From assembly GCF_000021925.1 (NCBI RefSeq), contig NC_011830.1:520501-584500 (forward strand): a stretch of DNA of 64,000 nucleotides. Reading direction: 5' to 3'. Below, piece after piece: positions 28,601 to 35,633 of the stretch. The translations under genes were made by a program, and so were the position numbers. The notes below the pieces were generated by a model, which saw nothing but the letters and a program-made list of their open reading frames with translations, was not told where the DNA came from and did no database searches. Source of the stretch: Desulfitobacterium hafniense DCB-2. GTDB taxonomy: Bacteria; Bacillota; Desulfitobacteriia; Desulfitobacteriales; Desulfitobacteriaceae. Positions within the stretch are counted from its first letter, which is position 1, and the number at the start of each line of letters is the position of its first letter.

Positions 28601-30258
28601 AAATTACCGTGGATGTTAAACAGGGCAATACAGACAGCACCGTTGCCCAGATTACGGTAGAAAGAAGAACCGGGAGCGACGGAAAGAAAACCGATACCGT
28701 GACCTATCAGGAAAGTAAAGCGGCAGAGACCGTCAAGAAATTAAAAGAAGAAAACAAAGATACGGCAAGAATCGTCATTCCGGATGAAAAAGATGAGGTA
28801 GCGGAGACGAAGGTCAATATTCCGGTCCAAGCCCTTGAGGTCTTGGCCCAAGGCGGAATCAATCTGCAGATTGACACCGAAGAAGCAAAGATTGATATCT
28901 CCAAAAATACCATCACTGGGATCAGTCAAGAGGTGGAGGGGGATTTGTATTTCCGTCTTGTACCGGTTAAGGACGAAGCCCAGAAGAAAAGTACAATAGA
29001 TCAGGCCTTGCTGAAAGCTGCCCTTGTAAGCGGCAATACGGATAGCAGCTTATCCATTGTGGGGAATCCGGTGACCATTGAAACCAACATGTCTTCCACA
29101 GAGGCAGATATCACTCTCCCTCTGACCGGAATGACCTTACCTTCCAATCCAGCGGAGAAAGCTGCCTTATTGCAGCAACTGGCTGTTTACATTGAGCATT
29201 CTGACGGAGATAAGGAGCTGGTCCAGGGGGAATTGGTGGAATACAAGGAGGGGGTATACGGAATCCGCTTCCATATCAATAAGTTCAGTATCTTCACCGT
29301 AGTCAGAACGGATGCCTTCTTAGCATCCTCGGCTGCCAAAAGTTTAAGGCTTTTCGGCCCCAACCGGGTGGAGACAGCTATCGCCATCGCCCAAGCCAGT
29401 TACCCGGGCAAAGTCGCCCAGGCGGTTTTAGCCACAGCGGATAATTACCCGGATGCCCTGGCAGGAAGCGTCCTGGCCCATAAACTCAACGCCCCGCTGC
29501 TGCTGGTGGGCAAAACAGCCAAGGAGCAGGAAGCCCTGCTGGCTTATCTGAAAGACCATGTCGAAACCCAAGGAACCCTCACCCTGCTGGGGGGCAACGG
29601 TGCTATCCCCGCGGCAGTAGAACAAACCCTCCAAGCCAACGGATACAACCAAATCATCCGGCTGGGCGGAGCCAACCGTTACGAAACCGCCCTGAAGATC
29701 GCCGAAGAACTTAAGGTAGAACAAGGCAGGCCGGTCATCCTGGCCTACGGCGGAAACTATCCCGACGCCTTATCCGTGAGCAGCGCCGCCGCCGTACTCC
29801 AGAGTCCCATTCTCTTAGTAGAGAAAAACGGGATCAGTGAAGGAGTAAAAGACAAACTAACCCAAATCAAGCCCAGCAAAGTCTATATCATCGGTCTGGA
29901 AGGAGTCATCAGTCAACACGTGGAAGAGGAAGTGGCTCAATTAACCTCCCTGAAGCAAGAAAACATCGTCAGAATCGGGGGAGCAGACCGGTATCAGACC
30001 TCCCTGGCCGTAGCCAAGTACTTTAACTTATCCGGCAAAAACATCGGCATCGCCACGGGCAACAACTTCCCGGATGCCCTGGCGGGCAGTGTCTATGCCG
30101 CCAATCATAATGCCCCCATGCTATTATTAAACGACACCATCCCCGGTGAGGTGATGGACTACTTAAAGTCAAGGGAGCTGACCGGAGTCACTCTATTTGG
30201 GGGAGAGGCCGTCCTCAATGCTGAGATAGAGCAGAAGCTGAGAGAGCTCATTAAGTAG
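25606..30258 (+). CDS. Giant secreted surface protein with propeller-like repeats, Ig, Fn3 and CWB2 repeats
   Basis: 1550 aa. AAGGAGG before ATG 25606. Signal peptide ~1-30 (LLGMLLVVAMLLPMIPVSPV, cut near YA-DT). Residues ~35-715 hold many units of the type SLYVDGDGTPYVAY...VVKKF...W, probably a beta-propeller-like fold. An Ig-like domain follows at ~722-805 (TVTAGQTATFTVTATGTAPL, SYTCYVSNAAG). Two fibronectin type III domains follow at ~806-975 and a ~255-aa charged beta domain. Three CWB2 repeats at ~1245-1550 (RLFGPNRVETAIAIAQASYP, NYPDALAGSVLA) anchor it to the wall. It differs from the 9760 protein everywhere but the anchor. Confidence 0.9.
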   Translation: MNYRKVKKLLGMLLVVAMLLPMIPVSPVYADTPTDWQVLGNGAFPPQSTSLTSLPVDGGTTYAAVTVGTSKTAVYRLDESGNGQIGSDLEYAWNGSLYADNDTLYFAYLKGDSELKLVKYNLNDMGGAWETLGTPTILTMTNEISLYAHNGILYVVYAQGGQAKLARYDEAGGGFSEIGSFANGYARSLSLKGDGDGNLYVSYIEVGYVNVKKLSSGGSTLEQVGGAVSDFGTDASLFVYGGTPYVAFTNILNSQDQKCVVKKFEGDSWLTVGSGDGVSNDIAAGNSLYIDDEGTPYVAYEGGNGHNATVYRLENTSWVPVGYQGYASTGSASHLSLAVYDGIAYLAYGDAHNGNAPVVRWHELPPSSVWETVGSGPRSSPYANFTSLFMNDGIPYLAFSDQWDNANRIVAEKFVGNQWEVVLNRYFAKSVQDGAVYVDENTDTPYMAYVTYDAHVEVLKLVNSGGVIDWNMVGSTTSLDELARGLSLYVHNGVSYVAYADMANDDSPVVKMFASGSTVPVPVGDVGETLASYVSMKGDAAGNLYLVFESSPSDRIKVMKKPYASDTWSMVGDFVSPGRTNGPSLYLYDDGSGNVTPYVAYADAQSDYRPIVRKFVGDEWVTVGDDYVSEDFTWETSLYVDGDGTPYVAYVIGEGEYSRVFKLDDNSWVPVGGDGYASDGDSSGISLAVWNGVPYLSYADHENEGRAVVRRYAPFGIAPTISAQPSHQTVTAGQTATFTVTATGTAPLSHQWKKDGTDIPGATASTLTITDAQASDAGSYTCYVSNAAGNITSNAATLTVNQLGALVLTAAPGNQQVTLTWNDIPEAAGYSVFKDNALLETVTGSAISVTGLTNGTTYHFEVKALDSNAVVIAASGQVSATPVTTPGIPTAITAVAGNGEATISFTAPSDHGGSPITGYIVTSSPGNIAATGTGTTITVTGLSNGTTYTFTVKAVNAAGNGTDSAASNAVTPQRPRSSDDESSGGNTTPVSSTPSGVTQITVDVKQGNTDSTVAQITVERRTGSDGKKTDTVTYQESKAAETVKKLKEENKDTARIVIPDEKDEVAETKVNIPVQALEVLAQGGINLQIDTEEAKIDISKNTITGISQEVEGDLYFRLVPVKDEAQKKSTIDQALLKAALVSGNTDSSLSIVGNPVTIETNMSSTEADITLPLTGMTLPSNPAEKAALLQQLAVYIEHSDGDKELVQGELVEYKEGVYGIRFHINKFSIFTVVRTDAFLASSAAKSLRLFGPNRVETAIAIAQASYPGKVAQAVLATADNYPDALAGSVLAHKLNAPLLLVGKTAKEQEALLAYLKDHVETQGTLTLLGGNGAIPAAVEQTLQANGYNQIIRLGGANRYETALKIAEELKVEQGRPVILAYGGNYPDALSVSSAAAVLQSPILLVEKNGISEGVKDKLTQIKPSKVYIIGLEGVISQHVEEEVAQLTSLKQENIVRIGGADRYQTSLAVAKYFNLSGKNIGIATGNNFPDALAGSVYAANHNAPMLLLNDTIPGEVMDYLKSRELTGVTLFGGEAVLNAEIEQKLRELIK

Positions 30259-30298
30259 ACGGGACCCCAGCACAATTAAAGACCGACACCTAATAATT

Positions 30299-30342
30299 AA
30301 AGCACACTTCCTATCAGGTCAAAGCCGGATAGGAAGTGCTTT
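30299..30342 (+). terminator. Terminator after the second surface-protein gene
   Basis: AAAGCACACTTCCTATC pairs with GATAGGAAGTGCTTT apart from a 2-base bulge. A short run of T follows only weakly, so efficiency is uncertain. Confidence 0.6.
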
Positions 30343-30390
30343 GGTTATGGGTTTTAGCGAACTTTTCGGCAAGGTCTTTGATGCTCAAAG

Positions 30391-30426
30391 GGTGCAGTAT
30401 TTTTTGCTTAAGGAGCTGGTTTAAAT
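30391..30426 (+). repeat. Relic of the hybrid-kinase 3' end in front of the second response regulator
   Basis: This 36-base stretch matches 22292-22328, the last codons and stop of the hybrid kinase, at 33 of 37 aligned positions. One T is missing, so it is out of frame. The shared sequence ends right after the stop codon TAA and here runs straight into the ATG at 30425. It also supplies the AAGGAG ribosome site (30410-30415). Confidence 0.8.
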
Positions 30427-31516
30427 GTACACGGCTATTATTGTTGAGGATGAACTTAATATTTTAAAGCATATGAATAAACTGGTGGTTTCCATGGATG
30501 AGTTTTTGATTAAGGGCACTTTTGCAACTCCCCATGAGGCCTTGGCTGCTTTTCCGGACCTAATGCCCGATGTGGCATTTATCGACATTGAAATGCCCAG
30601 GATGAACGGGCTGGAGCTGGCCCGCAGACTGCTGAAAGTGAAAGATGATTTAAGCATTATCTTTACCACGGCTTACGGGCAGTACGCCTTGGACGCTTTT
30701 GAGGTGGAAGCTATAGATTATCTGATGAAGCCTATTATGAAGGAGGAACTGCAAAGGGTTCTGAAACGGCTCAATAGGGTTTTCGGCATCCAAAAGAGGC
30801 AAGGTTCCCTTCTGAAACGTGAGCCCTCCTTTGCTGTTCGCTGCTTTGGTGCCTTTGAAGTAAGAGATCAACAACAGCAGATGGTCCGATGGCCGACCAG
30901 AAAAGCGGAAGAAGTATTTGCCTACTTTTTAGCCAATCAGGGCAGATATATCAGCAAATGGGAACTTTTGAAGATTTTCTGGCCGGAAATAGAAGAAGAA
31001 AGAGCCATTCCCAACCTGTATAATACCATCTACCGGGTTAAGCAAGCCTTAAAAACCCTTCCCTTGTCACCTAAGATACAGAAGATCAATGAAGGCTATA
31101 TACTGGAGGCTCAGAGGAATTTATCTGATTTGGGAGAATTTCTGGAGGTCATGAAGCAGAGCAAGGAGAACAGCGAAATTCCTCTGGAAGCTTCTATAAG
31201 CTTGTTTTTCTCCTATGCAACTCCTTTGTTTGGCGACAAGGATTATTTCTGGAGCCTGCATATAGAAAAATACGTGGCCCAGGAATATGGGAAGCTTTGT
31301 CATAGGCTGCTTTTGTATTATTATGAGCAAAACCAACTCCAAAAAGGGGAGGAAATTATCCAGCACTATATGGCTCAGTATATTGAAGATGAGGATATGC
31401 TGCGGAAATGGCTGAAGCTCGTGGCTCATTGGCAGGGCTATGAGGAGAAATCGGATGAGTACCGGCACCGGTTTAACGAAAAATTAGCATCGGCGGAGCT
31501 GCCGCTGCTGGAGTAA
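30425..31516 (+). CDS. Second REC-SARP response regulator
   Basis: 363 aa. REC 1-120 with Glu8-Asp9, phospho-acceptor Asp54 in AFIDIEMPRMNG and Lys102 in MKPIM. A winged-helix domain follows (~135-235, RCFGAFEVRD, PTRKAEEVFAYFLANQ, NTIYRVKQAL), and a helical BTAD-like region to the end. Paralogue of the 24374 regulator. No kinase gene lies directly upstream now, but the sequence just before its start is a copy of the end of the 19258 kinase, so that kinase is its likely original partner. Confidence 0.9.
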   Translation: MYTAIIVEDELNILKHMNKLVVSMDEFLIKGTFATPHEALAAFPDLMPDVAFIDIEMPRMNGLELARRLLKVKDDLSIIFTTAYGQYALDAFEVEAIDYLMKPIMKEELQRVLKRLNRVFGIQKRQGSLLKREPSFAVRCFGAFEVRDQQQQMVRWPTRKAEEVFAYFLANQGRYISKWELLKIFWPEIEEERAIPNLYNTIYRVKQALKTLPLSPKIQKINEGYILEAQRNLSDLGEFLEVMKQSKENSEIPLEASISLFFSYATPLFGDKDYFWSLHIEKYVAQEYGKLCHRLLLYYYEQNQLQKGEEIIQHYMAQYIEDEDMLRKWLKLVAHWQGYEEKSDEYRHRFNEKLASAELPLLE

Positions 31517-31634
31517 CATCCTGGCTCTTTGCTGAAATCCAGTTTGAGATTCAAAAGATAGCAGGCATCCTTGAGTTTATTGAAACGAGACGATGAGCCA
31601 GGGTAAATCATAAAGCTGAAGGAGAGCAAAGAGG

Positions 31635-31670
31635 AAGCGCTTGAAATTGCGGGATTTCAAGCGCTTTTCT
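31635..31670 (+). terminator. Rho-independent terminator
   Basis: Perfect 13-bp stem AAGCGCTTGAAAT (31635-31647) with ATTTCAAGCGCTT (31654-31666), 6-base loop, then TTCT. It ends the response-regulator transcript. An inverted pair CCTGGCTC/GAGCCAGG (31520-31527, 31595-31602) lies before it. Confidence 0.75.
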
Positions 31671-31909
31671 AATCATTTCAGAGAAACTATGCTATGATTA
31701 ATCCGCAGACAGTTTGTCACTGCGTAGCAAAGCAGAGTTTACCAATATGGCAAAATCAGAAGTAAGTCATGAAAGGGGTATGATGTGCATACCTCTTTTA
31801 TGGTTTAAGCACAAAATATTTTGACTTGATTGAAAAAGTAGACACAAGTATCATGATTATGGATGGGTTTAACTTTTAGGATGCCAAATTCAAGAAGGAG
31901 TTGGACCAC
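31671..31909 (+). promoter_or_regulatory. Leader of the MFS gene with candidate promoter
   Basis: No gene is seen here. TTGATT at 31826-31831, 17-base spacer, TATCAT at 31849-31854 could drive the MFS gene. GAAGGAG at 31894-31900 is its ribosome site. Confidence 0.45.
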
Positions 31910-33118
31910 ATGGCTAAAGAGAATAAGGCTCAGGTTGTCATGATCGCCGCAATTACTGCTTTATGCATTTTGGGAGATTCAATGCTCTATGTTGTGCTGC
32001 CCACCCACTGGCAAGAGGCCGGGCTGACCTCCCTCTGGGAAGTTGGGGCATTGCTTTCGATAAACCGCTTTATCCGGGTACCTCTGAATCCGATTGTGAG
32101 CAGGCTTTATAGAAAATTAAGCCATCGCAAGGGCATTATTTTAGCAATCCTTCTCTCGGCCATGGCGACAGCTTCTTATGGGATCAGTGGCTTTTGGTTT
32201 TTATTATTGATGCGGGCAATCTGGGGAATCGCCTGGACGTTTCTCAGGTTAGGAGCTTATTTTTTTATCCTCGATATTTCAGCTGACGAAAATCGTGGGC
32301 ATTATATGGGCATTTATAACGGGATTTTCCGGTTGGGGAGTTTAGTCGGTATGCTTGCCGGAGGCATCATTGCCGATATCTTCGGCATGAAAGCGGTCTC
32401 GTTTGTGTTTGCCGGTATTACTCTTTCAGCGCTTTTTCTGGTGTACTATTCAGTCTATCCATCCTCGGGTTCAACAACCCCCCTGGCAACGGCTGCTCCG
32501 CCGGCAACATATCCGTTAAAGATCACTAATGTATGGAAAGACTCCCAAATAATCTGGATGCTGCTCACCGGTTTTTTGGTGACAATGCTCTATCAGGGAG
32601 CATTTACTTCAACCCTTAGTCATCTGATCGATCTGCGGCAAACTCAGCAGATGGCTGCCCATGTCATGATCGCATCGGCCTCCTTGGCGGGAATTATCCA
32701 GGCAATCCGCTGGGGTTGGGAGCCTTGGCTGGCGCCTTGGTTCGGTCGGAAATCCGATCATTGGGGACGCAGGCCGGTCCTGATTATCGCTTTGCTGGCA
32801 GCATCTGTATTATTTGCTTTAATCAATACGGGAGTTCCGTTCGGGATATGGATTGCCATAATTTTTGGGGTTCAATTAACGGCCACTGTTTTAACGACGG
32901 TTGTGGATGCGGTAGCGGGTGATGTGGCTTCGCAGACAACGGTCAAAACGTCCATAATGACAGCTTATTCAATAGTCACAGATTTAGGTTCGGCTGTAGG
33001 AGCCGTAAGCGTCTATCTGATAGCTTCAGCAATAAATATTGAGGTATATTATTGGGGCGCAGCTTTGATTCTGCTGCTGCTGGCCTTCAAATGGGCGGCG
33101 GCATTAAGAAAAGCCTGA
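31910..33118 (+). CDS. MFS transporter
   Basis: 402 aa, about 12 hydrophobic helices. ATG 31910 is chosen over an in-frame TTG at 31901 because the ribosome site ends at 31900. Helices 2-3 carry RVPLNPIVSRLYRKLSHRKG and the end of helix 4 RLGAYFFILDISADENRGH, typical of the DHA1-like major facilitator fold. A loop of ~45 residues with APPATYPLKI separates the two six-helix halves. Substrate unknown; single-gene unit with its own terminator upstream. Confidence 0.85.
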   Translation: MAKENKAQVVMIAAITALCILGDSMLYVVLPTHWQEAGLTSLWEVGALLSINRFIRVPLNPIVSRLYRKLSHRKGIILAILLSAMATASYGISGFWFLLLMRAIWGIAWTFLRLGAYFFILDISADENRGHYMGIYNGIFRLGSLVGMLAGGIIADIFGMKAVSFVFAGITLSALFLVYYSVYPSSGSTTPLATAAPPATYPLKITNVWKDSQIIWMLLTGFLVTMLYQGAFTSTLSHLIDLRQTQQMAAHVMIASASLAGIIQAIRWGWEPWLAPWFGRKSDHWGRRPVLIIALLAASVLFALINTGVPFGIWIAIIFGVQLTATVLTTVVDAVAGDVASQTTVKTSIMTAYSIVTDLGSAVGAVSVYLIASAINIEVYYWGAALILLLLAFKWAAALRKA

Positions 33119-33150
33119 TACGTCGGTAAGCCAGAGCCAAATTATGGGGT

Positions 33151-33212
33151 AATTATTGACAAACGATAATTTACTGGTTTATAATGCAGGTAATTATCGT
33201 AAAACAATAATT
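33151..33212 (+). promoter_or_regulatory. Promoter with twin 21-bp operators
   Basis: TTGACA 33156-33161, 18-base spacer, TATAAT 33180-33185. Operator 1 (33151-33171, AATTATTG...CGATAATT) covers the -35 box. Operator 2 (33192-33212, AATTATCG...CAATAATT) lies at the start of transcription. Each is a near-palindrome, and one is close to the reverse complement of the other. The HTH protein of this operon (34221) is the likely binder. Confidence 0.7.
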
Positions 33213-33223
33213 ATGAGGTGGAT

Positions 33224-34210
33224 ATGAAACACAAGGTATTGGGGATCGTGCTGGGGGTAGAAGGGGCGGCTTGTGTCCTGTTCGGCATTCTGCAAACCTC
33301 TTTTTCCTCCGGGTTTACAGCCGCCATGGCTTTTCCTTTTGAGCAGTTGGGGCTTTTGCTGCGGATGCTTTCTTTTTCCGGAGGGGCTGGGAATGCAGCG
33401 GCGTTGCTGATCTATGGAGCCGCCGCACTTTTGCCTCTTCTGATCCTATTCCTTCTGAGCAGGAAACGGGAGCTGCAGCGGGAGGACGGGCTGCTGGCGC
33501 TCTTGAGTGTTGTTTTGTTCCCCGTGCTGTACTTTATGACAAATCCGGGGATGATCGGTTCCCTTTTCGGCGGAGCCCTGGGAGGCTCAGGGGGAGCTGG
33601 GCCGGCTGTAGGCAAGGCGGTCCTGGGGGGCACGGTGTATTCCCTGGTGTGCGGCTATTTCGTTCTGCGGCTGCTGCGTCTTTGTTTTGAGAGCAGTACG
33701 GTCAGGCTTCAGCACTATATGATGGTTTTGCTGAGCCTGCTGACCGTGGTTTTTGTCTATTTGATTTTCGGCGCCTCTTTCCGGGAGCTTCTCCATTCCC
33801 TGGCAGACTTGAAGGCGGGTAACAACGGCAATGAGCATTTGCTGGGAGTGAGTTATGTTTTTCTGGCGCTCCAATTTGCGGTGAACGCCCTGCCCTACAT
33901 TTTTGATGTCCTGGTGGCTTTCGCCGCCCTCCGGCTGCTGGAGGACATGGGAGCGGATCGTTATTCCGCAGAAAGTGTGGAAGGGGCCGACCGGTTAGCC
34001 CGGCTGTGCGGTACCGCCTTGGCGGCTACAGTGCTGAGCAGCATAGCCTTTAATCTGCTGCAGCTTCTTTTTGCCCAAAAACTGCTGGTGATCAGCAGTT
34101 CGGTGCAGATTCCTGTATTTTCCCTGGCTTTTGTGCTGGCCGTCCTGCTGGTTGCCCGGTTTATGGAGGAAAACAAGGGGCTTAAGGACGATAACGATAT
34201 GTTTATCTGA
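33224..34210 (+). CDS. Polytopic membrane protein, DUF2975-like C-terminus
   Basis: 328 aa. ATG 33224 after GAGGTG (33215-33220). About seven hydrophobic helices, including LLIYGAAALLPLLILFLLS and TALAATVLSSIAFNLLQLLF. It ends ARFMEENKGLKDDNDMFI, like the EENDLTI-type ends of DUF2975 proteins, and is followed by a YozG-like HTH gene, as DUF2975 genes usually are. It is about twice the length of YoaS-type proteins, so the N-terminal half is extra. Function unknown. Confidence 0.6.
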   Translation: MKHKVLGIVLGVEGAACVLFGILQTSFSSGFTAAMAFPFEQLGLLLRMLSFSGGAGNAAALLIYGAAALLPLLILFLLSRKRELQREDGLLALLSVVLFPVLYFMTNPGMIGSLFGGALGGSGGAGPAVGKAVLGGTVYSLVCGYFVLRLLRLCFESSTVRLQHYMMVLLSLLTVVFVYLIFGASFRELLHSLADLKAGNNGNEHLLGVSYVFLALQFAVNALPYIFDVLVAFAALRLLEDMGADRYSAESVEGADRLARLCGTALAATVLSSIAFNLLQLLFAQKLLVISSSVQIPVFSLAFVLAVLLVARFMEENKGLKDDNDMFI

Positions 34211-34220
34211 GAGGTGCGGA

Positions 34221-34448
34221 ATGGGGATACAGGTTCATCTGGAGGATGTATTGAAGGCCCGGGGCATGACCTCGAAAGAGCTGTGCGCTCTGGTGGGGAT
34301 TACGGAAGCCAATCTGTCCATTCTGCGCAGCGGCAAGGCTAAAGGGGTGCGTTTTGGCACCATCAATAAAATCTGCTGGCATCTGAAGTGCGATGTGGGA
34401 GATATTTTGAAATTCGATGGAAAGCTGGAGGAAGAGGATGAAGATTAA
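34221..34448 (+). CDS. YozG-like Cro/CI-type HTH regulator
   Basis: 75 aa, a single helix-turn-helix: MTSKELCALVGITEANLSIL, with KAKGVRFGTINKICWHLKCD and VGDILKF. GAGGTG at 34211-34216 before ATG 34221, 10 bases after the membrane gene. This family is encoded with DUF2975 membrane proteins and binds their promoter, so it probably recognises the twin operators at 33151-33212. Its last 11 bases overlap the next gene. Confidence 0.85.
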   Translation: MGIQVHLEDVLKARGMTSKELCALVGITEANLSILRSGKAKGVRFGTINKICWHLKCDVGDILKFDGKLEEEDED

Positions 34449-35430
34449 AGGGAGGTTCATGGGGCTCTGCCTGCTGGTGTTCATAGGATGCTTCCTGACC
34501 GGGTGCCAGCTGGCCAAGGAAGAGGGGAGCGCCGGGAGATACGAAGACAGGCTGGTCGGGGTGTTGGTGACCACGGAGTATCTGGATCTGTTCGATTTTG
34601 CAGGATATGTTGAAGATCATATCGGCAGCTTTTCGGGTGGGGAAGTCCAGATTGACGGTGCCGGGGAGAAGTATCAGGGCCGGCTCTATGCTGAATTGAC
34701 TAAGGAGATCCTGACCGACGTGGAGAGCGGCCATAAGGTGGAAAGGGAAGAGTATGACTTTCCAGGGGTGGAGGGCATAGCCTACTATTCCCTGCGGGTT
34801 CCTGACACCGAAGAGAGGGAGGGTTATTTCACCACCGGGTCTGACGAAGGAATCAGTGACGGTCATACCAGCCTGCACAGCAGCGACGGAGGGAACAGCG
34901 TCGCCCTGGAGGGTACGGTCTACGTGTCCCCGGGCTTGGGGCGGACCTATTATTTCAATCCCATGTATCAGAGTGCCGACGGCCGGGTTTATGTGACCTC
35001 CGGCAGCGGTATATCTTCCGGGGGAGAGCAGAGTGAGGGCGAGGCTTTAACTCAGACCATGAAAGCCGATTACACCGTGACGGAAAACGGCAGAACCGTG
35101 AAGGACAGCATCTCTGTGCAGCTTTCCATTCATATGATGTATCCGCCGGAAGAGATTGTGATTCTGCAGATGGGGGAGGACGGCGCTGTGATCTCCCGCG
35201 GGGAGTATGGGCCCGGGGAGGTGCCGGAAAGGATTACCCCTGAAAAGGATACCGCTTATTTGATCGTCGAGACCAAGAAGAGGGACAATAGCGGCAGGAT
35301 TCTTAAGGACCGCGCAATCTATGATCGGGACAAGGAGTATCTGGAGGCCTTTTTCTGCCGGGAGGATGGTATCTGTATCAAAAAGCAGGTGCCTATCGAG
35401 CGGGAGCTTCCCTCTTTGTCTGCTCTGTAG
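34438..35430 (+). CDS. Secreted lipoprotein of unknown function
   Basis: 330 aa. ATG 34438 inside the end of the HTH gene, so the two are translationally coupled. Lipoprotein signal: MKIKGRFMGLCLLVFIG then LTGC, Cys22 being the lipidated residue. The rest is acidic, beta-rich, with RVPDTEEREGYFTT and VYVSPGLGRTYYFNP. No family is recognised. The operon membrane protein/HTH/lipoprotein suggests a membrane-associated pair under its own repressor. Confidence 0.75.
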   Translation: MKIKGRFMGLCLLVFIGCFLTGCQLAKEEGSAGRYEDRLVGVLVTTEYLDLFDFAGYVEDHIGSFSGGEVQIDGAGEKYQGRLYAELTKEILTDVESGHKVEREEYDFPGVEGIAYYSLRVPDTEEREGYFTTGSDEGISDGHTSLHSSDGGNSVALEGTVYVSPGLGRTYYFNPMYQSADGRVYVTSGSGISSGGEQSEGEALTQTMKADYTVTENGRTVKDSISVQLSIHMMYPPEEIVILQMGEDGAVISRGEYGPGEVPERITPEKDTAYLIVETKKRDNSGRILKDRAIYDRDKEYLEAFFCREDGICIKKQVPIERELPSLSAL

Positions 35431-35434
35431 TGCT

Positions 35435-35463
35435 GCATACCGGGAAAGGTATGCTTTTTTTCT
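35435..35463 (+). terminator. Rho-independent terminator after the lipoprotein gene
   Basis: Stem GCATACC (35435-35441) with GGTATGC (35448-35454), 6-base loop, then a run of nine T. Confidence 0.85.
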
Positions 35464-35633
35464 GCGCCGGAGGATGATGTAAGGCAGGGCGAGGTAGCGG
35501 CTAGGGCTGAAACCTCGTTTTTTACTATCCGCATAGGGGCTGGTCCTTTGCTGGTGAGCTGAACTTACCATGAATTTGGGGTGATTCGCGCCGGAACAGA
35601 GGTTGTTGGACAGAAAGGTGCCCTTGGTTTACA

